62,694 bases of DNA from 13-2-20CM-66-19 sp036273735 (lineage in GTDB: Bacteria; Pseudomonadota; Gammaproteobacteria; Steroidobacterales; Steroidobacteraceae). The translations under genes were made by a program, and so were the position numbers. The stretch covers positions 1-62,694 of the forward strand of contig DASUHA010000033.1 in the NCBI GenBank assembly GCA_036273735.1. Direction: 5' to 3'. The notes beneath the pieces are model-generated. The model was not told the DNA's origin. It made no database searches and saw nothing but the letters and a program-made list of their open reading frames with translations. Positions within the stretch are counted from its first letter, which is position 1; every line of letters starts with the position of its first letter. Positions 26,391 through 34,390 of the stretch are shown here, one piece after another.

Positions 26391-26434
26391 GTGGCGGTTC
26401 GCCTGAGTGGCGGCGCGCCTGAGCCCGGCGCGCC
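26373..26434. repeat. 16-bp tandem repeat across the cysS stop codon
   Basis: The unit GAGTGGCGGCGCGCCT occurs at 26373-26388, 26389-26404 (two bases changed) and 26405-26420, then decays (26421-26434). The cysS stop TGA falls at the first junction. The array fills the gap between the convergent ends of cysS and folD. The unit contains the palindrome GGCGCGCC. Confidence 0.85.
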
Positions 26435-26436
26435 AG

Positions 26437-27300
26437 CTATCTTCCCGAATCCTCGCGGCGGTGATAGGCCTCCAGGGTGTTGTACATCAGCATGGCTACG
26501 GTCATGGGCCCCACGCCCCCCGGCACCGGCGTGATCCAGCCCGCGCGCTCCCGCGCCGCCTCGAACTGCACATCGCCCACGAGGTGCCCATTGTCGAGCC
26601 GGTTCATGCCGACGTCGATCACCATGGCGCCGGGCTTGATCCACTCGCCCGGGACGAGCCCGGGCTTGCCGACGGCGACGACCAGGATGTCGGCCTGGCG
26701 CACGTAGGTGTCGAGGCCGGCCGTGAATCGGTGGCAGACGGTCGTGGTCGCTCCCATGAGAAGCAGCTCGAGCGACATCGGCCTCCCGACGATGTTGGAA
26801 GCGCCGACCACGACGGCATGCTGCCCTTTGAATGGCGCGCCCACGCGCTCCAGGAGCCGGATGACTCCGTAGGGCGTGCAGGGACGCATCACCGGAATGC
26901 GTTGCGCCAAGCGTCCAACGTTGTACGGATGGAAACCGTCGACGTCCTTTGCCGGATCGATTTTCTCGATGACCGCGGTCTGCTGGATCTGCGCGGGCAG
27001 CGGCAGTTGCACCAGAATTCCGTCGACGCTCGCGTCACGATTGAGGTCATCGACCAGCCCGAGCAGGGCGGCTTCCGAGGTGGAGTCGCTCAAGTCGTGC
27101 GCCACCGAGAGGATGCCGACTTCCTCGCACGCCTTGCGCTTGTTGCGCACGTAGACCTCGGAGGCCGGATCGTCCCCCACCTTGACCACGGCAAGGGCCG
27201 GGCGCCGGTTGCCGCGGGCAAGGGCAGCGTCGATCCTGCGGCGGACCTGATTTTTGACCTCGACCGCCAGCCCGCGGCCATCGATCAACTGCGCCGTCAT
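26437..27300 (-). CDS. folD: Bifunctional methylenetetrahydrofolate dehydrogenase / cyclohydrolase
   Basis: 287 aa, the usual length. It interconverts methylene-, methenyl- and formyl-tetrahydrofolate using NADP. Signatures: the catalytic YVRNKRKACEEVGI (Lys of the YxxxK pair), GILVQLPLP, KDVDGFHPYN, the dinucleotide loop VVVGASNIVGRPM, and PVPGGVGPMTVAML. The start at ATG 27300 matches the family N-terminus (AQLIDGRGLA). It runs divergently from the tRNA-Pro gene. Confidence 0.97.
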   Translation of the reverse strand: MTAQLIDGRGLAVEVKNQVRRRIDAALARGNRRPALAVVKVGDDPASEVYVRNKRKACEEVGILSVAHDLSDSTSEAALLGLVDDLNRDASVDGILVQLPLPAQIQQTAVIEKIDPAKDVDGFHPYNVGRLAQRIPVMRPCTPYGVIRLLERVGAPFKGQHAVVVGASNIVGRPMSLELLLMGATTTVCHRFTAGLDTYVRQADILVVAVGKPGLVPGEWIKPGAMVIDVGMNRLDNGHLVGDVQFEAARERAGWITPVPGGVGPMTVAMLMYNTLEAYHRREDSGR

Positions 27301-27323
27301 CTCTGGTGTTCCACTTCCGACCC

Positions 27324-27352
27324 TTTGAGGGGCGCGCATTCTCGCATATGAT
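27324..27352 (+). promoter_or_regulatory. Promoter of tRNA-Pro
   Basis: TTTGAG (27324-27329), a 17-bp spacer and TATGAT (27347-27352), followed by a GC-rich stretch typical of stringently controlled stable-RNA promoters. The tRNA starts 27 nt downstream of the -10 element. Confidence 0.6.
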
Positions 27353-27378
27353 GCCGCGGCCGATTCCGCTGATCCGGC

Positions 27379-27455
27379 CGGGGCATGGCGCAGTTTGGTA
27401 GCGCATCTGCTTTGGGAGCAGAGGGTCGCCGGTTCGAGTCCGGCTGCCCCGACCA
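27379..27455 (+). tRNA. tRNA-Pro (anticodon TGG)
   Basis: 77 nt with an encoded CCA. Acceptor CGGGGCA pairs with TGCCCCG. The anticodon stem TCTGC/GCAGA encloses the loop TTTGGGA with anticodon TGG. The T-loop is GGTTCGAGTCC. It lies alone between folD and marR. Confidence 0.96.
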
Positions 27456-27559
27456 TCTCTTTTCAGTCTCCTTCCCTCTTCAATCCGGCCTCCAGGGCCT
27501 GGCCCGCGCTCAGCGGGACCTTGGCCTGTGCGCCTAAACTTGCCAAAGCAAAGGAAGCC

Positions 27560-27588
27560 TTGACAAAGGCAGCCTAGGCAAATATATT
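27560..27588 (+). promoter_or_regulatory. marR promoter with embedded palindromic operator
   Basis: Consensus -35 TTGACA (27560-27565), a 17-bp spacer and -10 TATATT (27583-27588). The spacer contains the palindrome GCCTAGGC (27572-27579), followed by AAATAT. A matching TGCCTAGGCA followed by TATT occurs in front of emrA at 28131. A repressor bound here would block RNA polymerase directly, so autoregulation by the MarR protein is likely. Confidence 0.7.
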
Positions 27589-27632
27589 GCGCCCATCTCC
27601 CATCAGGGGGATTTTCTCGGAGAGCGATCTTG

Positions 27633-28097
27633 GTGAGCATCTACGACAGCGAAAACTACGAGCCCTGCAGGAGCGTGGCTCACCTGGTAGGCCAGGTGCG
27701 GACGGAGCTGCTGGCCGCTCTGGATCGGGAGCTGACGGCGGACAAGCACGTTGCCGACATTGGCGTGACCTCCGCGCAGTTCATCGTGATGGCGCGGCTT
27801 GCGGCGGCGGAGCGCAAAAAGTCCGCTTCCGATCTCTGCAAGGAGATGTCGTACGACGCCGGCGCCATGACTCGCATGATCGACCGGCTGGAGAGCAAGG
27901 GTCTCATTCGCCGGGCCCGGTGCCCGCAGGACCGGAGGCTCGTGTACCTCGAGATGACCGACCAGGGGCGCTCCGCCTATCCGCGCCTGCGGGAGATCTC
28001 GATGGCGATTCAGAATCGGTTTCTGCGCGGATTCAGCCGCACGGATACCCGTCAGCTCGAGGGCTTGCTCGGGCGGATGTTGGAGAACGCCGCCTGA
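27633..28097 (+). CDS. MarR-family transcriptional repressor (EmrR/MprA-like)
   Basis: About 154 aa, a winged-helix MarR domain. Visible: the recognition part VTSAQFIVMARLAAAERKKSASDLCKEMSYDAGAMTRMIDRLESKGLI and the wing RARCPQDRRLVYLEMTDQG. The start is GTG 27633 or TTG 27630; GGAG at 27619-27622 serves either. It precedes emrA and emrB on the same strand. EmrR in E. coli represses emrAB and is released by hydrophobic drugs and uncouplers; the same role is likely here. Confidence 0.92.
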   Translation: MSIYDSENYEPCRSVAHLVGQVRTELLAALDRELTADKHVADIGVTSAQFIVMARLAAAERKKSASDLCKEMSYDAGAMTRMIDRLESKGLIRRARCPQDRRLVYLEMTDQGRSAYPRLREISMAIQNRFLRGFSRTDTRQLEGLLGRMLENAA

Positions 28098-28130
28098 GGG
28101 CGTGAACGCTTTTTTTTGGCGAGGAAAACC

Positions 28131-28140
28131 TGCCTAGGCA
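28131..28140. promoter_or_regulatory. Palindromic operator TGCCTAGGCA upstream of emrA
   Basis: A perfect 10-bp palindrome 43 nt before the emrA ATG. It shares its core (GCCTAGGC) and AT-rich right flank with the site inside the marR promoter. A T8 run at 28110-28117 just before it, after a short GC hairpin, may partly terminate the marR transcript, so emrAB may have its own repressible promoter here. Confidence 0.65.
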
Positions 28141-28183
28141 TATTTAGCCATGGCAGTGAGATAGAGAGAACTGGGAGACTGAC

Positions 28184-29455
28184 ATGACGACCCGCGACGA
28201 AACTGCAAAAACTTCGGCCTGGAAGAGCCCCAGGGTGCGCTGGCTTGTGCTCGTTCTCGGGGGCTTCCTCGTTCTCGGCGCCGCCTGGGGCGTCTACTGG
28301 GATCGCGACCTGCGCTACTCCGTCTACACGGATGATGCGTACGTCAGCGGCAACGTCGTGCAGATCACACCACAGATCGCCGGCACGGTGGTGGCGATCG
28401 GCGCCGACAACACGCAGTTCGTGAAGGCCGGGCAGCCGCTGGTGCGCCTGGATCCCGCGGACGCCAAGGTTGCTCTGCAGCAGTCGGAGGCAGGGCTCGC
28501 GAAGACGGTGCGTCAGGTCCGCAACCTCTTCGCAACCACCTCGGAGCTGCAGGCGAACGTCGAGGTCCGCCGGACGGACCTCGCCAAGGCGCAGAGTGAC
28601 TACGATCGTCGTGCGCGCCTGGAGCGCAGTGGCGCGATTTCGCTGGAAGAGCTGCAGCACGCTGGTGATGCCGTGAAATCGGCACAGGCGGCGTTGCTGG
28701 CCGCGCAGCAGCAGATGGCTGCCGACCGCGCCTTGATCGACGGTACGACTATCCAGAGCAACCCTGCTGTTCGCGACGCCGCGGCGGCCGTGCATGCCGC
28801 TTACCTCAACTACGCCCGTACGGTGCTGCCAGCACCCGTCTCCGGGTTCGTTGCCCGTCGCGACGTGCAGCTCGGCGAGCGCGTTAATACCGGAACGCCG
28901 CTGATGGCAGTGGTGCCGCTGAACGAGGTCTGGGTCGATGCCAACTTCAAGGAGTCGCAGCTGCAGTCCATGCGCGTCGGCCAGCCCGTCTCACTGACTT
29001 CCGACCTCTACGGCGGCGGTGTCGTGTTCCATGGCCACGTGGTCGGCTTCGGCGCCGGGACCGGGTCGGCCTTCTCGCTGCTGCCGGCTCAGAATGCCAC
29101 CGGCAACTGGATCAAGATCGTACAGCGAGTGCCGGTGCGCGTGGCGCTCGACCCGCAGGAGCTCGCACAGCATCCGTTGCAGATTGGCCTCTCGATGAAG
29201 GCTTACGTCGACGTGCACGACGACAACGGCCAGCGGCTGCCCCAGGTCGCCGTCAACGAGCGTGACTACTCGACGGATGTCTTCCAGTCCGTTGCGGCGC
29301 AGGCGGATTCGACGGTGCAGCAGATTATCTCGGCGAATGCCCCGGTGGCGGGGCGAGCGAGCGCCGGTCATCGGTATGCGGCCCGGCTGAGTGGTGGACC
29401 GACGGTACTCGCCGCGCCTGCCCGCGCCACACTGCCGGTGGCGCTGAGCGAATAG
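28184..29455 (+). CDS. emrA: EmrA-like membrane fusion (periplasmic adaptor) protein
   Basis: 423 aa. A single N-terminal membrane helix (WLVLVLGGFLVLGAAWGVYW), a split biotinyl-lipoyl domain (YVSGNVVQITPQIAGTVVAI and later LPAPVSGFVARRDVQLGERV) flanking a long alpha-hairpin coiled coil (about residues 95-195), and a beta-barrel (VWVDANFKESQLQSMRVGQPV). It couples the inner-membrane pump EmrB to an outer-membrane channel. The operon order marR-emrA-emrB is as in E. coli. No TolC-type gene is in view. Confidence 0.93.
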   Translation: MTTRDETAKTSAWKSPRVRWLVLVLGGFLVLGAAWGVYWDRDLRYSVYTDDAYVSGNVVQITPQIAGTVVAIGADNTQFVKAGQPLVRLDPADAKVALQQSEAGLAKTVRQVRNLFATTSELQANVEVRRTDLAKAQSDYDRRARLERSGAISLEELQHAGDAVKSAQAALLAAQQQMAADRALIDGTTIQSNPAVRDAAAAVHAAYLNYARTVLPAPVSGFVARRDVQLGERVNTGTPLMAVVPLNEVWVDANFKESQLQSMRVGQPVSLTSDLYGGGVVFHGHVVGFGAGTGSAFSLLPAQNATGNWIKIVQRVPVRVALDPQELAQHPLQIGLSMKAYVDVHDDNGQRLPQVAVNERDYSTDVFQSVAAQADSTVQQIISANAPVAGRASAGHRYAARLSGGPTVLAAPARATLPVALSE

Positions 29456-29497
29456 CCTCGCGGGTCTGCGGAAGCGGTCTCACTTGAGGGTTCCAAC

Positions 29498-31114
29498 ATG
29501 AGCGCAGTCATTCGGGAAGAGCAGGACATGCCGCCGCAGCCGAAGCCCGCGGCGGTGACCCCGGCGCCGAAGTCGGACATGCCGTGCCTCAAGGGCTCCG
29601 CTCTCGCCCTCGGCACGATCGCGCTGTCGCTCGCGACCTTCATGAACGTGCTCGACACGTCGATCGCGAACGTGGCGATTCCTTCCATCGCCGGCGACCT
29701 TGGAGTCTCGCCGGATCAGGGAACGTGGGTGATCACCTCGTTCGCGGTTGCCAACGCCATCTCCATGCCGCTCACCGGCTGGCTCACGCGCCGGATCGGG
29801 CAGGTGCGCCTCTTTACCGCCTCGACACTGCTCTTCGTGGTGGCCTCGTTTCTCTGCGGACTCGCGCCCTCGATTGGAATGCTGGTGGCCTTCCGGGCTC
29901 TCCAGGGACTGGTGGCGGGTCCAATGATTCCGCTTTCGCAATCGCTGCTGCTCGCGAGCTATCCGAAGGCCAAGGCGGGCGCCGCGCTCACGGTATGGTC
30001 GATGACCACGTTGGTGGCGCCAGTCGTCGGGCCGGTGCTCGGCGGTTGGATCACCGACAACATCTCCTGGCCCTGGATCTTCTACATCAACGTGCCGATC
30101 GGCGTCGCCGCCGTCGCCGTGACCTGGGCGATCTACCGGCGCCGCGAGACACCGACTGCGCGCCTGCCGATCGACAAAGTGGGACTGACGCTGCTCATCG
30201 TCTGGGTCGGCGCGATGCAGATCCTGCTCGACAAGGGCAAGAACCTCGACTGGTTCAACTCGCCCGTCATCGTGACGCTCGCCATCATCGCGGTGGTCGG
30301 CTTCGCCGTCTTCATGATCTGGGAGCTGACCGACAAGCATCCGATCGTCGACCTGAGCCTCTTCCGCGGCCGGAATTTCTCCGTGAGCACCGTGGCGATG
30401 CTCGTCGGCTACGGCCTTTACTTCGGCAACGTGGTGCTGCTGCCGCTCTGGCTGCAGCAATACATGGGCTACACCGCGACGCTCGCCGGGGTCGTGCTGG
30501 CACCGGTCGGCGTGCTGGCGATCCTGCTCATGCCGGTGGTGGGGCGCTTCCTCTCCCGCACCGACCCGCGCTGGATCGTCACCGTGTCGTTCCTGGTCTT
30601 TGGCCTCGTGATGTTCCAGCGCTCCTGGTTCAACACGCAGGCGGACATCCGCACACTGCTGGTGCCGACCCTCATTCAGGGTGTGGCCTTGGCGACGTTC
30701 TTCGTCCCGCTGCTCACGCTGGGCTTCTCGGGGCTCTCCGCGGATCGAATTCCTGCAGCCTCGGGGCTCATGAACTTCGCGCGCATCACCGCGGGGTCAT
30801 TCGCGACATCCATCACCACCACGCTCTGGGACAGGCGCGCGACGCTGCACCATGCGCAGTTGGTGGAGCACCTGATCGGCTCCAACGCCTCGATGACGCA
30901 GGCCCTGGGACAGCTGCACGCCGATGGCCTGACGAGCCAGCAGGGCTATGCGCTGCTCAACAACCTGGTCGACAACCAGGCCTACATGCTCTCGGCCAAC
31001 GACATCTTCTACGTGTCGGGATTTCTCTTCGTGGTGCTGGCGGGCCTCGTCTGGCTGGCACGTCCATCGAAGGCCGGTGGGGCGGGCAAGGAAGCCGCCG
31101 CGGGTGCGCACTAA
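29498..31114 (+). CDS. emrB: EmrB-like drug:proton antiporter (MFS, DHA2)
   Basis: 538 aa with fourteen predicted membrane helices. Helix 1 has the DHA2 motif LATFMNVLDTSIANVAIPSIAG, with the conserved Asp. Motif A is TGWLTRRIGQVRLF and motif C lies near VVGPVLGGWITD. The N-terminal ~30 residues are Pro-rich and cytoplasmic. It is the inner-membrane pump of a three-part efflux system with EmrA. Its last four bases overlap the end of the convergent hybrid kinase gene. Confidence 0.94.
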   Translation: MSAVIREEQDMPPQPKPAAVTPAPKSDMPCLKGSALALGTIALSLATFMNVLDTSIANVAIPSIAGDLGVSPDQGTWVITSFAVANAISMPLTGWLTRRIGQVRLFTASTLLFVVASFLCGLAPSIGMLVAFRALQGLVAGPMIPLSQSLLLASYPKAKAGAALTVWSMTTLVAPVVGPVLGGWITDNISWPWIFYINVPIGVAAVAVTWAIYRRRETPTARLPIDKVGLTLLIVWVGAMQILLDKGKNLDWFNSPVIVTLAIIAVVGFAVFMIWELTDKHPIVDLSLFRGRNFSVSTVAMLVGYGLYFGNVVLLPLWLQQYMGYTATLAGVVLAPVGVLAILLMPVVGRFLSRTDPRWIVTVSFLVFGLVMFQRSWFNTQADIRTLLVPTLIQGVALATFFVPLLTLGFSGLSADRIPAASGLMNFARITAGSFATSITTTLWDRRATLHHAQLVEHLIGSNASMTQALGQLHADGLTSQQGYALLNNLVDNQAYMLSANDIFYVSGFLFVVLAGLVWLARPSKAGGAGKEAAAGAH

Positions 31115-32544
31115 CCCCGCTTGCTGGCGCACTCAGCGAGCGTCTGGCGCAGCTCGGCGAGCTTCGGCGGCTTGCTGAGGATGTAATCGACCTGCGGGGC
31201 GGTCTCGCCCTCGAGCGGCATGTGCCTGCCCCATCCCGTCAGGAGCACGATGGGCGTGGGCGGAGCGAGCGCCTTGATGGCCGCGGAGACTTTGCGGCCG
31301 TCGACGTACGGCATGCCGAGATCGGTGATTACCAGGTCGAACGGCCGGCCGGCGCGAAGCGCAGCGGTGAACGTGTCGATCCCGCCCTGGCCGCCATCGG
31401 CGGTCACGACCTCGTGACCATCGGCTTCCAGCGCATCGCGTAGCGACCGGATGAGTAGCGGGTCATCGTCTACGAGCAGCAGCCGCATTGCGCGTGCAGG
31501 AGCATCTGCCACCCGCCGCTCGCGCTCCCCGTCAGGAGCCGGACTGGAGAGCGGGAATATCAGCCGCACGGCCGTCCCGGCGTTCGGGGCGCTCTCGATT
31601 TCCAGCTCCGCGCTGTGCCGCCGGGCCATCCCGTAGACCATGGCGAGACCGAGTCCCGTGCCCCGCTCCCCCTTGGTGGTGTAGAACGGCTCGAGGCAAC
31701 GGCGGCGGGTGACCTCGTCCATGCCGTTACCGGTATCGCGCACTTCTATCAGAACGTGCTCGGCAGCCGTGCTGTCGCTGCGCGAGACGCTGTTGGGCCG
31801 CGCCACGGTGCGCAAGGTGAGCGTTCCGCCCTGCGGCATGGCATCCACCGCATTGAACACAAGGTTAGTCAGGGCATCGCGGATCTCACTGCCTACACCC
31901 ATGATCGCCGGTAGCTTGCTGGTAAGCTCGGTACGTACGTGGACGACGACGCCGCGTTGCTGTGGCAGGTCACTCCAGCGTGCGCGGGTCAGCGCCACGA
32001 CCTGCTCGACGACTTCATTGAGCTCGACGGGGGCGAGCTGCAGAGTTGACTCGCGCGGACGGTAGAATTCGCGCATGCGCGCGACGGTGGCGGCGACGTC
32101 TTCGATGGCGCGCTGAATAATGGTCATGTATTCGCGTGCGCGCTGGCTCAGGGTCGAGTCGTGCTCCAGCAGGGAGGCGGTGTAAAGCGCGATGGGAGAG
32201 ATGGCGTTGTTGATATCGTGCGCAATGCCACTCGCCATCTGCCCGAGCGCCCGCAGGCGCTCCTGTTGGACCAGCCTCTCCTGGCTCTGTCGCAGCTCCT
32301 CATATGCCAGCCGCAGCGCTTCGTGTAAGTGCTGGCGCTCCCGCTCTGCCTTGCGGCGTTCCTCGATCTCCGCCAGGAGCGCTTGATTCGAGCGCTTGAG
32401 CTCATCGATGCCCTGCTCGAGCTCCAGCGCGAGCGCGGCGATCTCCCGGTTGCTCTGCGTCAGCTCGTCCTGCAGGAGCTGCACCGTGCTCCGCAGCGTC
32501 TGGACGTCGTGCTCGGTATCGTGCTCGCCCGCCGGTGCGTTCAC
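31111..32544 (-). CDS. Hybrid histidine kinase with C-terminal receiver (stressosome output)
   Basis: 477 aa, no transmembrane helix. A long N-terminal coiled coil (residues 10-95) leads into an NtrB-like dimerisation helix (LGQMASGIAHDINNAISPIA, His109), an ATPase domain (LVFNAVDAMPQGG, DTGNGMDE, GTGLGLAMVYG), and a receiver from about residue 350 with acidic VDDDP, phospho-acceptor VITDLGMP, and KPP lysine. It is the last gene of the stressosome operon and overlaps the phosphatase gene by four bases. It has no sensor of its own, so it is probably driven by RsbT or the HATPase-SpoIIE protein; that is inference. Confidence 0.9.
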   Translation of the reverse strand: MNAPAGEHDTEHDVQTLRSTVQLLQDELTQSNREIAALALELEQGIDELKRSNQALLAEIEERRKAERERQHLHEALRLAYEELRQSQERLVQQERLRALGQMASGIAHDINNAISPIALYTASLLEHDSTLSQRAREYMTIIQRAIEDVAATVARMREFYRPRESTLQLAPVELNEVVEQVVALTRARWSDLPQQRGVVVHVRTELTSKLPAIMGVGSEIRDALTNLVFNAVDAMPQGGTLTLRTVARPNSVSRSDSTAAEHVLIEVRDTGNGMDEVTRRRCLEPFYTTKGERGTGLGLAMVYGMARRHSAELEIESAPNAGTAVRLIFPLSSPAPDGERERRVADAPARAMRLLLVDDDPLLIRSLRDALEADGHEVVTADGGQGGIDTFTAALRAGRPFDLVITDLGMPYVDGRKVSAAIKALAPPTPIVLLTGWGRHMPLEGETAPQVDYILSKPPKLAELRQTLAECASKRG

Positions 32545-33584
32545 GACGGCATGTTCCGCACAACGAGAACCGTTGCGTCGTCATCGTCACGCGCGAGGGC
32601 AGCGAGCAGGCGCTGGGCGGCGACGGATGCGGTCTCGTGCGCGATCCAGGGAAAATCACTGAAGTCCCAGCGTGACCGGAGCCCGTCGGAGTGCATGACC
32701 AGGACGGTCCTGGGGCTGAAAGGATGTTCAGCGGTCGCAGGCGCCGGCGCTCTGAGCCCGACGACTCCGCGTCGGGGAACGAGAGCGAGCCGTTCCGGGC
32801 CTCCCCACACGCGCAGCTCGATATCGCCAACACTCGCCACGGTGAAAGTCTGGCGGCTGGCATCCAAGAGCACCAGCATCATCACGACTCCGCGCGTCGC
32901 CTGGCAGGCTCGTCCCGCTCCGCGGAATAGCGCCTCGAGCGGTTGGTCATGATGCTGCTCGACATACTGGCGAGCAGCCTGCGCTGCACGCTGGGCGAAC
33001 TGGCCGTGCCCCAGGCCGTCGATAACCCCTGCGAGCGCCTTGTCTCCCCATTTACAGATGACGAACGCGTCGCCATTTTCGTGCAGTTGACGGTAGGCGC
33101 GGCTCGCGACCCCAAAGTCCAGCTTTGGCGCGGCGCTCGAGGCTGCCCGCTGGCGCACCCAGCGCCGGCACACGATGTGCGCGCCCGCGCTGCCGCCCGG
33201 GGAGTATTCCAACTCGTCCATCAGCCGGTTGACGGCACCGAGTCCTGTGCCGAGGCTACGTAAGGTACTGAATCCGTCGGTCAGAGCGCGTTCGAAGTCT
33301 TCGAAGCCCGGTCCCGAGTCGGCCGACTCGATCTGGATGCCCTGGCGCGCCTCGCGCGAAGTAGGCTCGAGCGACAGGGTGCCGCCGCCGGCGTGTCGGA
33401 TCAGGTTGGAGGCGAGCTCCGTCACGGCCAGCGCGACTTCTTCGCAATCGCCGGCCGAGAAACCTACGGATGCGCTCAGGCGCCGCGCCGCATCCTCCGC
33501 GATCCTGATATCGACAGGATCAGCAATGCGCATCGTGACCGGGCGCAGCGAGCTTGCACCCGGCTGACTCACGGTGGACACCAT
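32541..33584 (-). CDS. HATPase (RsbT/RsbW-like) fused to SpoIIE-type PP2C phosphatase
   Basis: 347 aa with two domains. Residues 15-145 are a GHKL ATPase of the anti-sigma/RsbT type (VTELASNLIRHAGGGT, DSGPGFED, GTGLGAVNRLMDE). Residues 155-347 are a SpoIIE/PP2C domain (VIDGLGHGQFAQRAA, ASVGDIELRVW, VMHSDGLRSRWDF), the place taken by RsbX in other stressosome operons. The ATG at 33584 overlaps rsbT by 16 nt; an alternative ATG is at 33533. It may reset phosphorylated RsbR/RsbS or link to the kinase downstream. Confidence 0.88.
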   Translation of the reverse strand: MVSTVSQPGASSLRPVTMRIADPVDIRIAEDAARRLSASVGFSAGDCEEVALAVTELASNLIRHAGGGTLSLEPTSREARQGIQIESADSGPGFEDFERALTDGFSTLRSLGTGLGAVNRLMDELEYSPGGSAGAHIVCRRWVRQRAASSAAPKLDFGVASRAYRQLHENGDAFVICKWGDKALAGVIDGLGHGQFAQRAAQAARQYVEQHHDQPLEALFRGAGRACQATRGVVMMLVLLDASRQTFTVASVGDIELRVWGGPERLALVPRRGVVGLRAPAPATAEHPFSPRTVLVMHSDGLRSRWDFSDFPWIAHETASVAAQRLLAALARDDDDATVLVVRNMPS

Positions 33585-33979
33585 TTGCGCGAAGTGACCG
33601 TCGTGCCCGCGCCCGGCGCCGTACGGATCTCCAACTCGTCCATCAGCCGGCGGGCAGCGGGCAGTCCCAGGCCGAGTCCCTTGCCGCTGGAGTAGCCTTG
33701 CTGCAGCGCGAGCTCCACGTCCGCGATGCCCGGGCCCTGGTCGATGAACTCGAGCTCGATGCCGCGCCGTCCGCCGCTCTCCAGGCGACGCCACCGCATT
33801 ACACCGCCGCCCCCATACTTGTGCACGTTGCGCGCGAGTTCTGACGCCGCAGTGACGACGCGCGTCACATCGGTGAGGCCAAAGCCGAGCTCCATGACAG
33901 CTTCGCGTACCGAGCGCCTTGCTGCAACGATATCCCCCTCGCTGCGGATCGAGACCTCCCCCTGAGCAGTCCCGGTCAT
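33569..33979 (-). CDS. rsbT: RsbT-like serine/threonine kinase of the stressosome
   Basis: 136 aa, a single GHKL ATPase domain. ASELARNVHKYGGG (N-box), FIDQGPGIAD (G1) and GKGLGLGLPAARRLMDE (G2) match RsbT. In Bacillus RsbT phosphorylates RsbR and RsbS, is released from the stressosome on stress, and activates a downstream partner. The start ATG overlaps the rsbS stop (ATGA). Its partner here is not RsbU; a HATPase-SpoIIE protein and a hybrid kinase follow instead. Confidence 0.93.
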   Translation of the reverse strand: MTGTAQGEVSIRSEGDIVAARRSVREAVMELGFGLTDVTRVVTAASELARNVHKYGGGGVMRWRRLESGGRRGIELEFIDQGPGIADVELALQQGYSSGKGLGLGLPAARRLMDELEIRTAPGAGTTVTSRKWCPP

Positions 33980-34356
33980 CGCCGTGAGCGGCCGGTAACC
34001 GGCCGATCCAGCAGATCCAACGCGCGCTCGACGGAGAGAGCCGTCTCGATGCCGCCGAGAGTGATCCCGATCTGGGTCGCGGTGACCGCGACGGACGGCC
34101 GCATCCCTACCACTACCGTCCGTCCGCCCATCAGTGCAACCATGCTTGCGGTCTCCGCGACGGTGCGGGCGAAAAATGAATCCAGAGTCTCCACCGAGCC
34201 GATATCCAGCACCACGCCCTTGGCATCGACCCGCTGCATTGCCGCGAGCACCTCATCCTGGAGCGCGGAAACCGTGGCATCGTCGGGGTCCGAGGGCACC
34301 GTTACCATCAAAGTCTTGCGTACGATGATGATGGAGATCGAGTTGCGGTCGCTCAT
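33976..34356 (-). CDS. rsbS: RsbS-like STAS-domain protein, stressosome core
   Basis: 126 aa, one STAS domain. The phosphorylatable serine is in VETLDSFFAR (S60; S59 in B. subtilis), followed by VVVGMRPSVAVTATQIGI. RsbS and RsbR co-assemble into the stressosome shell and hold RsbT. The start MSDRNSIS is 34 nt after the rsbR stop; an upstream extension would enter rsbR. Confidence 0.93.
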   Translation of the reverse strand: MSDRNSISIIIVRKTLMVTVPSDPDDATVSALQDEVLAAMQRVDAKGVVLDIGSVETLDSFFARTVAETASMVALMGGRTVVVGMRPSVAVTATQIGITLGGIETALSVERALDLLDRPVTGRSRR

Positions 34357-34390
34357 CGGCCGTACCTCGCAGAGGCTCTTTGGGGAAAGC

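Noticed and set aside
26373..26434. CRISPR-like array at the end of cysS
   Set aside because: The units are contiguous without spacers, so it is a simple tandem repeat. No CRISPR array or cas gene is seen in the window.
29584..31443. Long plus-strand open frame within emrB and the hybrid kinase
   Set aside because: Out-of-frame reading of two well-supported genes; composition is Arg/Pro-rich without motifs.
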